Shown here piece after piece: positions 19,869 through 32,275 of a stretch of DNA of 64,000 nt; position 1 is the stretch's first letter; each line of letters begins with the position of its first letter. The notes below the pieces were generated by a model, which had not been told where the DNA came from, ran no database searches, and was given only the letters and a program-made list of their open reading frames with translations. The DNA comes from Favolaschia claudopus. Lineage: Eukaryota > Basidiomycota > Agaricomycetes > Agaricales > Mycenaceae. The position numbers and the translations under genes are program-made. Location: contig JAWWNJ010000010.1 in the NCBI GenBank assembly GCA_037176885.1, positions 744,001-808,000 on the forward strand, in the 5' to 3' direction.

Positions 19869-21507
19869 ATGTCGACCCCAGTTGTGAGTATCTACTATCT
19901 GCCCCATATAAATTCCAACTCTTTTTTTAATTTCTCCACCTTGCGAACTGTAGCCTGAACCCGCGAATCCAACCGACGATCAAACAATCGCGGAAAATCT
20001 CGAAATTCTACGCAATGCCATTCAAAAGCAGGTGCCCTACATCGGCGGGGTGCATCCCGTCAAAGCGGGAGACCTTGTTGTTTGCTATGATGTCGAAGGC
20101 GAACGCCCTCGGTGCGTTTCCGATTCACTCTTCTCGACACGAAACCCACCGGCTAGGCTAAAAATCTTGCAGACGGATTGACTTGGGCAACGCCTCGGAC
20201 AATGATCTCCACGATCTCGCTGACGCATGCCAGAAAGCCACCTTCGATCTGAACCAAGCCGATGTTCTCGACGAGACCTACCGAAAGGCGGGAAAGATGG
20301 ATCTAGATAAGTTTGCTTCGCGATTCGACGTCTTCAGCTCTGGACTCCTGGCTGCGATCAAGCAGGATATTATTCAAGGACAAGATATGAATGCTGAGGA
20401 TAAGATCGTCGTCCCCGAGCTCTACAAGCTCAACGTGTACGGTGCGGAATTATAAGTTTTGATTTATCCGTACACACCTGCTGATTGAGGATTTTTCTGT
20501 TCGTGCCTGCAGGGCCTGGCTCGTTTTTCAAGGCCCACAAAGACACTCCAAGGGGGGACGACATGATCGGCTCCCTTGTCGTCATTTTTCCGACATCCCA
20601 CCAAGGCGGCGGGCTCACTCTCGAACACGACGGCGCGGCATGGACCTTCGACTCCGCCGCGGAGCTCGCTGCAGCAACCAACAAACCAGCAGTAGCGTAT
20701 GTTGCGTTCTACAGCGACGTCACTCACGCTGTCGAGCCAGTCATATCCGGCCACCGCGTCACACTCACCTACAATCTATTCCTCCGCGACGAATTCGAAA
20801 GACCCAACGCTCCCGACGGCGTGGTACGCATCATCCCATCCCACAGCCCCGATCGCGTCTTCGAAGATACCCTCCGCGCACTCCTAGCAAACTCCCACTT
20901 CCTCCCGAACGGCGGGTTCCTCGCGTTTGGCTTGTCTCACCAATACCCCATGCCCTCCGAACCCGAGGGCCTCGGCTGGGATCGCAAGTACCACCACATC
21001 ATCTACCCACCCAGCCGCCTTCCGCCGTTGCTGCAGCTCCTGAAGGGCAGCGACGCGCGCATCCGCGCCGCGTCGCAACGCGCGGGGCTGCAGACGCATG
21101 TGAAGCTGCTGTATGACAGCGGCGAGAAATACTATAGTCCCGGGAACGACGTCCTCGTTGACGACGTGCTCAATATGAATGAGGTGTACGACGAGGATGG
21201 GGGGCTGATGCGGGATATTGAGCGATATGGGGTGATTTTGGAGCGCGATGAGGAGAGGATGGAGGATTTGCGGGCGAAGCGGGGGAGGAGGATGGACGAG
21301 GAGAAAGCGGGGAAGAAGAAGAAGAAGGAGGTGGTGAAAACGGCGGTGCATTGGGTGACGAAGATATCTGAGTTGAACCGTGCGTCGTCGCATTATATTG
21401 CGTATGGGAATGAGGCGAGCGTCGGCCACATCTATGGCAACGCCGGGCTTTTTGTCGAGGTTCCGTCTTTCAATACGGGCGTTCGTACCTCGGAAGAGCG
21501 GGATTGA
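19869..21507 (+). CDS. 2-oxoglutarate/Fe(II)-dependent oxygenase, intact copy
   Basis: Prolyl-4-hydroxylase-like 2OG oxygenase family expanded in basidiomycetes; the substrate is unknown. Four exons: 19869-19883, 19954-20111, 20173-20441, 20513-21507, total 1437 nt, 478 residues. The N-terminal conserved domain (LRNAIQKQVPYIGGV, then DVLDETYRKAGKMDLDKFA) is followed by the double-stranded beta-helix. Here GPGSFFKAHKDTPR gives iron ligands His156 and Asp158, YSDVTHAVEP gives the distal His219, and GHRVTLTYN gives Arg229 for 2-oxoglutarate. A charged region follows (lysine run around residues 405-415). Compared with the paralogues at 28425 and 30675 it lacks the acidic C-terminal tail. This is the only copy in the window with an unbroken frame throughout. 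Upstream sequence (TTGGACCCACAA shortly before the ATG) is shared with the copy at 28425. Confidence 0.9.
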
Positions 21508-22354
21508 TATAATTCACTATCAGTGACTTTACTTCTTGATTCGTTTTGTTCGTCCTGTGCAAGTACAGTAATTCGACAATAATTCGATTGAATCTGCCCT
21601 CTGAATGATGACTCATGAGTCAACGTGCCAGCAGTAAAAATCTGGTGAAAAAATGCTGATCACATACTGAAACATGGAGATCAGCAAGATGTGGGGTCGA
21701 CACAAGTACTGGTGCGGAAAGACGCAGGTGGACTCTGGAGAGCGTCGTCGACAAGTCGTCGAGACCAAGGCGGCGGAGCTTACGAAACTGATGCAATCAG
21801 ATCATAAATTGGCATATTTGCTGATTGATGCCGGATGTTGCCGTTCACCCAAACCTTCATCACGTCCTCGCTCTCAAAAATGCCGCCGAGTAACCTCAGC
21901 ACGTCGGGGATCCGAGCTCTTGAACTACATTCGGGCTCCAACCTCAGCGCTCAGCATCCGCTCTGGCTTCGTCCGTGGGTGTCGGATATCTCGGGACTTG
22001 TCGTGGAGACTGGAAGGAGGGGCCGACTCTTGAGGTTTGGGCGCACTTTTCTCCTCTCAAGAGCCTTTAACCTTTGATTATTTCTAGAGACTCGAGCGCA
22101 AGAGGCATCTTGCCTGAGAGCGTTAACCCTATGGGTGCTTCCACAGGAACGAGACTCGGAGAAATTTCGAAAACAGCGATAGAGTCCTGATTATTTTTAG
22201 CTGCGCCCTAAGTCTGCTTCCGGGGTTGAATTGTAGAATATCCTCTCATGGCCGCTATATTACCCCGGTCTGCATGATGTACACCGCCAACACTGGGCAA
22301 TGACATCCCCTCAATCACCAGTCCTCGCTCTTTCTCTCCCCCCGACATCTCACA
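21508..22354. other. Intergenic, no recognisable gene
   Basis: Plus-strand open frames at 21674-22077 overlap each other and match nothing I recognise. The last 150 bases are the presumed promoter of the GMC gene. Confidence 0.4.
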
Positions 22355-25300
22355 ATGCTTTTACGCCAGCAGATACTCCTCAGCGTCGTTGGCTTCCCCC
22401 TCATCGCAGCTGCTCAGACCACTGCGATTTATGACTACGTGATTGTAGGCGGCGGAGCAGTTGGGCTGCCGCTTGCTGTCCGACTGTCGGAGGATCCTAC
22501 CAAAACAGTCGTCGTGCTGGAGGCTGGAAACAGGTGCGTCTTGTTCATGATGCGCATATCAGATTTATGAATGAGACGTTATATAGTGGGATTGGAAAGT
22601 TCGTACTTGGTCAACCAAGTCATTTTCCATATTTTCTGATGCCGAACTTACAGCCCGAATATCACTAACCTCCGTCTCAACGCCAACAACTTTGGAACCG
22701 CAAACGACTGGTACGTTCATTTCTCTTTGAATCAAAACTATCCATCTTTGAGCAATACTCACACCAGCGCAGGCAGTTTGTGACGGTCCCACAAGCTGAT
22801 GTCGGCAACAGAGTACAAGCGCAGGTGCAGGGAAAGGTTCTTGGGTGCGTTTTCCCTATTATCAAGGTAGTCGTCAATCAATGTATTGAAGTGGTGGCTC
22901 CGCAATCAACTCTGGAATGTATCTACGGTGCGAACTCGTCTTGTTTATCTTTTACTCCGCATCTTAGACGCAATGCATAGGGGAAATAAAGAAGAATACG
23001 ACGCCCTCGAAATGCTCGGTGCCACAGGATGGAATTGGGAGAGCATGTTTGCCGCAGCAAAGAAGGTCAGTCTTCCCTAATACGTTCCACACACACACGT
23101 CTCGAGTACAGCCAAAATCTGAATCCACTTTTCTTTCAGAGCGAACACTTCCACCCGCCCTCTCCCAAACAAGCCTCAACACTCAACCTAACCTACAACC
23201 CTACATCTCACGGGTTGTCCGGCCCCATCTCAATCGCCATCCAAGCAGTCAATGTGTCCAACTTCTTCCCCGACTTCGCCGTACCAACGCTCGAAGCCCT
23301 CGGACACAAGATGAATTTTGATCCAAATGGCGGGTTTCACAACGGCCCGAGCTGGGATTTCCTGGTGCGCATTGACAATAATGCTATTCCTATCATAATA
23401 AGTATTGCTTTGATACTCTGTTTCAAGACCGCCCTCCCGGATTCGAGCACCCGCTCTTATGCGGTCTCCGGATATTGTGCGTATAATACCCTCCATTATT
23501 TTAGAATACCTCCGTCAATGAGTTGTCTTACAGACCTCCCCGTCATCAACCGAACCAACCTCCATGTCATGACCGAAAGTCAAGGCACCAAAATCATCTG
23601 GTCCGCAAAGAAGAAGAGGTTGGCCTCTCGGAGTGATTTGCTAATGGCAACAGGCGTCGAATACATCGTACTCGACGACGCCGGTGTCCCACAAACCCGG
23701 ACAATGGTGAGTTTCACAGTTTGTGACTTTTTTCTTCTTCGTTTTGAACAGACCTTGGCGTTATCATGTAGAATGCAAGGAATGTTATCTTGAGCGGGAG
23801 CGCGTTGAACACGCCGAAGATACTCGAGCTGAGCGGGGTTGGAGATTCGACGACTCTGAACAGGTGAGTTATTCCTTCAGATACACATTTATTCTGCTCA
23901 TCAATATTCAACCAATGTCAGGTTGAACATCACCACCCTAGTCGATCTTCCCGGGGTTGGAGCTAACCTATGCAATCGTGTGTTTTCTCTTACAGGCTCT
24001 CCCTTACCCCCCAGCTGAGAATCAATCCTCTGAATCGCAGAACCGATTACCACAGCTTCCTATCTATTGAAGAATGGTTCCATCGATGGTTAGTATAAGT
24101 AGTATCACCAAGTGAAACAAGCATCCTGACTTGAACACTGATAACCACCCTCCCAGCTGGAAACGCAATCCGCTCCGCCATCATCGACATCCAACCCTTC
24201 TCCGGCTACCTCAGCGCAGAAGACTTATCTCGCTCCGAACAACTACTCCAAACCAAACCGGACTTGCTCTCGGAAGCCCAGTTCAGAGTCATGAAAAAGC
24301 AGATCAAGAACGGGGTGCCTCAGATGGAATTCGCTTGGGCAAGCACAATTTTTTTTCTCCTGCGTGCTTGGATTCAGTCAATTTCAATTTATATACTTAT
24401 ATATTGATGCATAGAACGTCGCGACAAACTCGAACAATATTACGACCCTCACTTTTGATCGCCTTATTTTATCGAAACCGTTTTCGCGGGGAACTGTTGT
24501 GAGTCTGTTCAGTTTCAGTTTCTTTTTCTGTGGAATCCGATACTCACTCTGATCTTTCTTTGTTTTTTTTTTCGTTCTGCAGCATATAAACTCAACGGAT
24601 CCTTTAATTCCTCCAGTAATTGACCCCAAGTAGTGCGTCCTCCGTTACTGTGATAATTTTCCTGGTCCGTGTCTGATAAATCGAGGTAGTTTGAGTGCTC
24701 CGCACGACAAGGTATTATAATCATGTTGTTTAATCCGTTCAATTCCAGCTTTGAATATTAACCGAAATCATTCTTCTGTTCCTGTTCAAGTTCGCTTTCG
24801 CAAAAGGCGTTCAGTATACTAGAAAGATCGTCGACACTGAACCGCTGAAGAGTATCATCGCCGGTGAGGCCAAAATGAATCCATCGGATTTCTTTCGGTT
24901 CCTGGAGCTTGAATGTATGATGTAGGCCCGCTATCACCTGACGCCAGCGTTCAAACCGACGAGGACTTTGCCAACTACGTGAACACTGTGTCTGTTTCCG
25001 AGTCAGTACAATATTCATTCCCTGCCCAAACTCAAGACTGATATCCGACTGTAACTCTTTTGCCCTGCAGACATCACTTCGTCGGCACATCCGCAATGAC
25101 GCCTCGTTCGGAAGGCGGGGTGGTGGATCCGTCTATGGTCGTGGTACGCTCGTCTTTGGTCCAGTTTGACCATGCACCATCCATTCTGATGTCGGTATTC
25201 TTCCGTGCAGTACGGAACAACCAACGTCCGCGTCGCCGATTTATCCATCATTGCAAATTTACCTGGAATTCATACCGTTTCGCGTAAGGCCGTTCCATTG

Positions 25301-25396
25301 CCCTTGCTATCAGGCTAAAGTGTCCTGGTAGTGGCGTATATGGTGGCTGAACGAGCTGCTGAGATTATCAAAGCGGAGAACAACCACAAGTTTTAA
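22355..25396 (+). CDS. GMC oxidoreductase (AA3-type), secreted; probably with an internal loss
   Basis: FAD-dependent glucose-methanol-choline oxidoreductase with many short introns. The first exon gives a signal peptide ([20 protein letters not shown]) and the dinucleotide-binding motif [18 protein letters not shown] ending in VVVLEAGN. Spliced exons give [36 protein letters not shown], then [13 protein letters not shown] (GMC signature 2) and [10 protein letters not shown]. The C-terminal part has [50 protein letters not shown] (catalytic His), [13 protein letters not shown] with a second His nine residues later, and [17 protein letters not shown] before the stop at 25396. Between GVGANL (about 23970) and the next good exon (24158) too little DNA remains for the usual 100-150 residues, and the sequence there has no open frame. 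The gene may therefore be disabled. One intron seems to use a GC donor at 24339. Confidence 0.7.
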
Positions 25397-25507
25397 AGGC
25401 AGATTAAATATCAGCCTGTATGCTCGATGAGTGTATTAACGGTGTCGTGTATGAAATCAATATGGCTACGGGTAGACTGAATTCAAGCCAAAGTGAGGTC
25501 TCAAGAA

Positions 25508-26811
25508 TCAAGATGATGCATGCACGGGCTCCAACTCCCTCGTCTCTCCTTCTCCTTGTGGCTTGAACTCAGACTTCGGCGGGTCGTGCCGGGAAGTAGC
25601 GTATGTGCAGCTCAGGAGCACACATCTGCCGACGAAACATAAATGGTTATTATTTTCAAGTAAATTCGAGAACCATTGAATAGCACGTACGCAAGCCATT
25701 CAGTCGTTACGCCCATCAGATATTCGACAAGGGTATAGTGCGAGGAGAAGCCATGTTCTCCGTAAGTGTTAGCTAGAAAAGTAGAAAGTCAGATTTCATC
25801 GGGGAAAGTAGCCAGGTGGAGGGGACTTGCGATTGTAGTACGAGAGCTGTTTAGTTGGCATTCATAAGTGAGTCATATGAGGGTAAGAACGAGTTCAAGA
25901 GCGCACCTCAAAGTCGGCAGACTGAAGGATGCCATACGTTCCACGCACAATAAGCGGGACCCAAGTGACAAGCAACACCACCAACGTCGGATGCACACCG
26001 AACCACCCATTTTTACGAGGAGCAGTCCGCCGATTGTTGCGGATCGTAACCAGAATAATCGCCAACAGCGCAGCATTGCACGCTAGAAACACCCCCTGCC
26101 CTGTCGTTCTTGTAACCCTCGCCACGCGAATTTTCCTCTGTGTATCGTCGGAATCGAATTGCGAAAGGTCCGCGTTAAGGAGATAACAGCCGCCGACTAT
26201 GATGGTGCTGTTGGCGAGGGCGAGGAGGACGTGGAAGGCGGCCATGATGTTATCATGGTAGATGAGGAGAGCAAAGGGCCCGAGAAAAAGGAACGCGAGG
26301 AGGCGACGGATGCGTGCGCGGCTGTCGATTTTAGCTCCGCGGCGGGGTTCAAGCCAAGAGACGCCGTTCGGGAGGTTGTGTTGGTGCCATGAGATAACGA
26401 AGCGGAAGGTGCATAGGACCTGTGAGAGGGAATGATTGATTGGGATGAATTGAAGCCACCAAGGCGCAAGCTCAAAGAGGATAACTCTTACCAGAGTGAA
26501 GTAGCCTTCAGCCCCGAGAATGAGGAATGCTATGAAGATATTTTTGTTCGCGAATCCGAGAATGGCGAAACCGATAGCGCAGCCTTGCGAAGCCAGACGA
26601 ATTGCGACGTGGAAAAAGAGAACGGACCATCGAGAACGCCATTTCATACGGTGGGTTATGTATGCATAGAAGAGCCAGATAAACACGAAGAGATACTAGC
26701 AGCATACAATCGAGTCAGAATTCATTTTTGGGTTCTTCGAGTTGAAGTAGTGGGACACACCAGAATCATGAATAACAGGCCAGCTCCGGCCTCGCCATTG
26801 AACTTCGACAT
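25508..26811 (-). CDS. Seven-span membrane protein, DUF7702-like
   Basis: Starts MSKFNGEAGAGLLFMIL at 26811. After a short intron it continues YLFVFIWLFYAYITHRM and then a chain of hydrophobic helices (SQGCAIGFAILGFA, LLAFLFLGPFALLIY, LVVLLVTWVPLIVRGTYGIL). Later exons give NTYGEHGFSSHYTLVEYLMG and a hydrophilic tail ending LEPVHASS. The HPTLVVLLVTWVPLIVRGTY block resembles the fungal integral membrane family DUF7702; function unknown. One intron near 25830 appears to use a GC-AG boundary (GCAAGT). No enzyme or receptor signature is visible. Confidence 0.72.
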
Positions 26812-27899
26812 GAGGGGCGTTGCAATCCGTTCGCAGATGGTTTCGTTTGCGAATGAAAGGGCATGATACTTTATAGGGAAGCGAATGAAAACGTGGTACC
26901 CATCTTACCTCTCATCATCACGGACGCGCCAAAATCGCGAACAAGCTGTTGATCTTCTACGCAGTTGCCCTGGTCCGCAGTCGCAATTTAAACATGGAGA
27001 AATTTCATAGAAAGCTGTATCGATCGACGCACCTACGGACACGGTGCCAAATTTTCTGGCGTTGTATCCGGGAGGAATGGCTAAGCGGAGGCGTTGCTGT
27101 TGAATTGCTGAAGGCCAAGACGTCATGCATGCGGCAAACAGTGCCGAAGACCGCAAAAACATTCAATCCAACTGGTGCGAAAGCTCAGGCTGGCACGAAT
27201 TCTCTTTACAGAAAAAGCAGCGACATTAAGCTGTGGTTCTTCTGCGCAGTCGACCATAATCCGCAGTCAGTGTACCATTCAAACATAAACCAAAAGCTGT
27301 AGAGACTCACAGGAGCAGGTCCTCATCGTCGGCGTGATGTTGTCGCATTGCTGCGCCAACGCGTATCCAAAAACGCGCAAAAAATGACACGAACTTTGAG
27401 ACCACAGATTTTGAGCGTGTCGGAGATATTTTCAGCCTTCAAAGTCGCTAGCAGTTTAGACCAAGAAGAGAACGTTGGTAGGGAGCATCTAAATGCGACG
27501 CGTAGTGCGTCGAATCAAGGCAAACTACTTGAATGCCAGCCTCCACGACTGGGAATTTGGATTCTGGAAAGCCCGACGGCGTACGTCGATCTATCTTATT
27601 TCGCGTCAGATTATAATGAGACCACTAGAGTATAAAGTATCCGCTAAAACCATCGCGAGATGAGCGCAGGCAGGTAGCGTGAAAAGCCAGTGATGGCAAT
27701 GGTGAAGAGAAAGGAGCAGGAACCCATTCGGCAAAGGCCGTGATGATATCATCAAACTCAAATCAAATTTCTCACCCTTGTTCTCACCAGAGTCACCACC
27801 ACTGTGGATTGGTGTCTGTTTGCCGGACCAAAAGTGCTTCAAGGGGTGTCAGATCTACTGGCTCTGCTTATCTACCACGGCTGCCAGCAACGTTCGATT
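26812..27899. other. Intergenic, no recognisable gene
   Basis: Two plus-strand open frames (26949-27302 and 27348-27635) are present but show no family resemblance. I see no inverted repeats or RNA genes. Confidence 0.4.
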
Positions 27900-28190
27900 C
27901 GTCGGAACGCGTACTCGCGGATGACGTGGCCGCCCTGCCCAATCCTAGGTCGGATGCCAGTGAGTGACGGTGCGCGAAATTGAACGCGGGCCAGGGGAGA
28001 TTTTCGACCCAGAGGACGAGAGGTTGGAGGAGACTGATAGATGGTTGGGGTACACGCGCGAGGAGAGCAAAGCCGCGTTCCGGCACCTAGTGAAGACATC
28101 GGTGCAAGTTGGGTCAAGACAATGATGAATACGGCTCTGACTTGATATGTTGGGCAGGGGAATGAGGCATGCGCTCCAGCAGCGGACACT
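27900..28190 (+). pseudogene. 2OG oxygenase relic, C-terminal part only
   Basis: Matches the C-terminal region of the copy at 28425-30047: VLADDVAAL corresponds to VLTDDVLYL, GAAATTGAACGCGGG to its EIEHRG region, and DERLEETDRWLGYTREES to DERFEETYGRRGWTREED. Stops interrupt it and the catalytic domain is absent. It lies just upstream of that copy, so it is the stub of an earlier tandem copy. Confidence 0.7.
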
Positions 28191-28424
28191 GATCACTTGG
28201 TGAGCACTGGCAGATTCGAGCCGATCGCGAACTTCTCAGTGCTCCGTGTTGAGCCAGATATTCGAACGGCAGATCGAACGTTTCCCCTATCTCTTGCGTA
28301 TCTCTGTGATTCTCGCTTTCACGCCTTAAGTGCCGTTGATAACCGAGATCAATCTTTCGCCTTCTGCCTCCTCGTTTTGTCCTCGTTGCACCTTGCCTGG
28401 ACCCACAAAGCACCTTGACTAGCC

Positions 28425-30047
28425 ATGTCGAATTCCCCGGTGAGTACTATTGCACGGTGCGGAGAATTCTAAGCATCTGAGATGAATTTATACTGCAGGA
28501 TCGAGGTGAAGAAACCCCTCCGCCAATGGCAATCGCAGATCGACTGGAGATTTTGCGAAACGCCATCAAGAAGACGGCGCCATATACGGCGGGAGTGCGT
28601 CCAGTCAAACCCGAAGACCTTGTCATTTACTACAACGTGAATGTTGAAGACAATATCGAGTCTCGTCGTAAGATCCATCGACTTGAGCAACGCGTCAGAC
28701 GAAGCTCTCAAAGATCTCGCTGCTGCATGTCAGAAAGCCACTTTCGGGCTGAATCAAAACGATGTCCTTGACGAGACGTATCGAAAAGCGGGGAAGATGG
28801 ACTTGAACCAGTTCGCCACCCGACTCGACGTCGTGAGTTCGGCGCTGGTTGCAGTGATCAGTCCCGGTATCATGCAGGCATACGCTAGACATGACGACAA
28901 GACTCTCATCGCTGAGCTGTACAAGTTGAATGTCTACGGTCTGTGCTCAGAATAATATGATTTCTTGCGATTCATGGCTGACTCTGATATTGCTTTGTTA
29001 GGACCCGGCTCGTTCTTCAAAGCCCATCAAGACACCCCCAGGAGCAACTCGATGATTGGGTCCCTCGTTGTCGTTTTCCCAACTTCCCACAAAGGCGGCG
29101 AACTTACGCTCGAACACGACGGAACGGTCTGGGCCTTCGACTCCGCCACGGAAATCGCCGAAGCCGCCAACTCCTCATCTGTTGCCTACGTTGCATTTTA
29201 CAGCGATGTCATCCACACCGTCCAGCCCGTCATGTCGGGATACCGCGTAACTCTCACATATAATCTCTTCCTGCGAGAAGATTCCGCTATCGGCCTCGAC
29301 GGCGGTACACTCTTAAGTTATCACTCGCAGCACCCTGATGTCATATTCGAAAATACCCTCGAAGCCCTCCTCGCGGACGCTGAGTTCCTTCCGAACGGCG
29401 GGCTTCTAGGTTTCGGACTCTCCCATCAATATCCCATCCCATCGGACGAACGGTACAACCGTCTCGAACCCTTGCTCGACATGCTGAAAGGAAGCGACGC
29501 GCGTATCCGCGCCGTCGCACAACGACTCAATTTAGAAACTAACCTCAAAATTCTTTACGACAGCCTCGGGGATAAGGCTTCAGACGAGGGTGTGGGAATA
29601 GGACAGGACGTTCTCACCGACGACGTGCTTTATCTGGATGACTGGGCCGAAGATCAAAACAATGATTCTCTCCAGTACGAAATCGAACACAGGGGGACTC
29701 TGCTCGAGCGAGACGACGAGAGGTTCGAGGAGACTTATGGAAGACGTGGGTGGACGCGCGAAGAGGATGAAGAAGCTTTCCGGCGCAGTCCAAGACCCAG
29801 GACAGCCATTCATTGGGTTACAAAAATCAATGAGCTGAATTGGGCTCTGACTCGGTACGTCGGGCAAGGAAACGAGGCGTACATGGGTTTTGTTTATGGG
29901 AATGTCGCCCTATTTGTCGACGTACCGGCATTCGGAGATGGGGTGCGTGCTTTCGAAACCGACTCCGACGAGGAAGAGGACAAAGAAGAGGCGGGTGAGA
30001 TAGGGGAACCGGCGGAGACCAAAGTTGGGGATGGGGATCCGGAGTAG
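28425..30047 (+). CDS. 2OG-Fe(II) oxygenase paralogue with an N-terminal frame break
   Basis: Starts MSNSP at 28425, exon 2 at 28499, then LRNAIKKTAPYTAGVRPV and EDLVIYYNVNVED. At 28655-28675, where the sister copies have an intron, only a few bases with a GTAAG donor-like scrap remain, and the frame is lost. From there the other frame runs intact: SIDLSNASDEALKDLAAA, DVLDETYRKAGKMDL, PGSFFKAHQDTPR (iron ligands His and Asp), YSDVIHTVQPVMSGYRVTL (distal His and Arg) and a long acidic tail (SDEEEDKEEAGE). Translation from an internal ATG at 28641 would still yield the whole catalytic domain without the first domain. It may therefore be a working short form or an early pseudogene. Confidence 0.65.
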
Positions 30048-30674
30048 ACGCACAAGAAAATTGGGGGAGAGGTCAATATAAGCTCGCTCGTCGCTAGTGC
30101 TCCCTACAATTGTCAATAAGAGCGCGGTTCGACGCATCATCACGCACCGCCGTGGCATGCTTCAAAGTTCAGTTCAGTATTCACAAGGGTACTATTGCTC
30201 TAAGCATTATTGTGGTCTCGACTGGAGGGACTCAAAGCTACGAATCCAATGAATTTAAAGCTCGGCATCAGCGGCAATCAATTTATATCTAATATGCAAG
30301 CCGCCTGCCGATCACCCCTTTTCTTTGTGCCACCACCACCTTCGTCCACCCAACCGATCCACAGTTCGTGGGCTCCAAGGGGTTTACATTCGACAGGGCA
30401 ATAGCGCTTTGAAGTGATTGTTATCTAGAAAGGTCCTTAGGTCAGTGGCGCGCCGTCTCCGTTTACAGTCAACCAGGAACCTACAGTATGACTTTCAAGT
30501 TCTGACTTCAAGTGGCAAAGGCCATTAATTACCAGGTGCGCAAAGACGTTTTGGAAATGCCTTCAAACTCATGATCACTTGGTTATCGTATTGTGAAGTT
30601 CACCTATCCAAGTACCCGCGTCTCGGTTTTTATCGCCTCGTTCCACAAAATAAGAACGCCATTGAACCAGAGCA
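30048..30674. other. Spacer between oxygenase copies
   Basis: No gene. It must contain the promoter of the downstream copy; a C-rich stretch (CCACCACCACC) lies near 30340. Confidence 0.4.
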
Positions 30675-32275
30675 ATGTCGACAACCGTACGTTCGTTTTC
30701 TTTCATTCTCAGCCTATCCGAGTTGACTTGAAGCAGTCTGAAAACGATGCTACATTTGTAGCAGCGTCGATCATCAAAAGTCACCTCAAGACTTTGCGTA
30801 AAGCTCTCCGCAAGGATGCCCCATACACAGCGGGGGGTACATCATCTCAAACCAGAAGACTTGGCAATCTATTACAGCGTTGACGACGACCATCCTCGGT
30901 GGGTTTCAGATTTACGACTCTCCGAATTTCCGGCCATCTAAAACTACCGGCAGAGAAATCAATTTGGGCAACACCTCGGAAAACGAGCTCCAAGACCTCG
31001 CCGCCGCATGCCAGAAAGCCACATTCGGTCTCAATCAGGAAGACGTCCTGGACGAGACGTATAGAAAGGCGGGAAAGATGGATCTGGACAAGTTTGCCAC
31101 CCGGCTCGACGTCCTCAGTTCCGGGCTGTTGGCCGCAATCAGGCCTACTATCATGCAGGGGCAAACTGAAGCCGACAACAAGACTCTCATTCCGGAGTTG
31201 TACAAACTCAATGTCTACGGTGAGTGGCATAACTGCATCCATCATCGTTGATTGTTTGAATGATTTGTTTCGTAGGACCTGGTTCGTTTTTCAAAGCGCA
31301 CCAAGACACCCCTCGAAGCGACACCATGATCGGCTCTCTCGTGGTCGTCTTCCCAACTCCCCACGAAGGGCCCACGAAGGCGGCGAACTCACCCTCGAAC
31401 ACGACGAAACGGTCTGGACTTTCGACTCCGCCGCCAAAATAGCTGAATCCGCCCACCCCTCCTACTCCGTCTACGTCGCGTTCTACAGCGACGTCATCCA
31501 CACCGTCGAGCCTGTAAAATCCGGCTACCGCGTCACCCTCACCTACAACCTCTTCCTCGGCGACGAAGCCATCCACATTGTCACCAACGGGGGCACACGG
31601 GTTCTCCCAGACCACCACCCCGATCGTCTATTCGACAATACCCTCCGCACCCTCCTCGCAGACGACCAATTCCTCCCGAGGGGTGGGTTACTGGGATTCG
31701 GGCTGACTCATCGATACCCCATTCCATCGGACGAGAAACACAATCGCATCGAACCCCTACTGAAGTTGCTGAAAGGGAGCGATGCGCGGATTCGCAGCGT
31801 CGCGGAAGACGTCGGGCTTTCAACGAAAGTCAAGATCGTGTATGATACCTACACGGTGGGGTATAGTTATATCTCCCGTGAGGATGCGAAAGACATCCTC
31901 GCCGACGATGTCATAAAGCTGGACGATTGGAACGACGACGGGTATGATGGGACGCTGGAGGAGGAGATTGAGAGGCATGGGGTGGTTTTGAGTTACGACT
32001 CCGACGATGAAAATGAGACGCGGGTGCACTGGGTCGTTCCGTTCAATCGCCGGAATATAGCGAAGTCGCGGTATATCGGGCAGGGGAACGAGGCGTCGAT
32101 GCAGTACGTTTATGGGAGTGCTGCGTTGTTTGTTGAGGTGCCGGCGGTTGGGCGGGGGGTGCGTGCGGTTGGGCATGATAATGATGATGTTGGAGATGAG
32201 GATGAACAAGAGGCGGAGGAGCCTGTGGGAAAGAGGAGGCATAAGAAGAGGAAGACGAAACATCCCGCAATGTGA
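30675..32275 (+). pseudogene. 2OG-Fe(II) oxygenase paralogue with two frameshifts
   Basis: Starts MSTT at 30675 and continues LRKALRKDAPYTAGG, where a run of six G (30833-30838) has one base too many. The correct next words (HHLKPEDLAIYYSVDDDHPR) are in another frame. Exon 3 is intact (DVLDETYRKAGKMDLDKFA) and exon 4 begins PGSFFKAHQDTPRSDTM. At 31360-31380 an 11-nt partial duplication (CCCACGAAGG twice) shifts the frame again, after which GGELTLEHDETVWTFDSA, YSDVIHTVEPVKSGYRVTL and the C-terminal part run clean to 32275, ending in a basic tail (KRRHKKRKTKHP). The two shifts add up to a multiple of three, but everything between them is out of frame, including the iron-binding His-x-Asp. Confidence 0.65.

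Noticed and set aside
20884..21429. 181-codon His/Pro-rich minus-strand frame
   Set aside because: Antisense shadow of exon 4 of the intact 2OG oxygenase.
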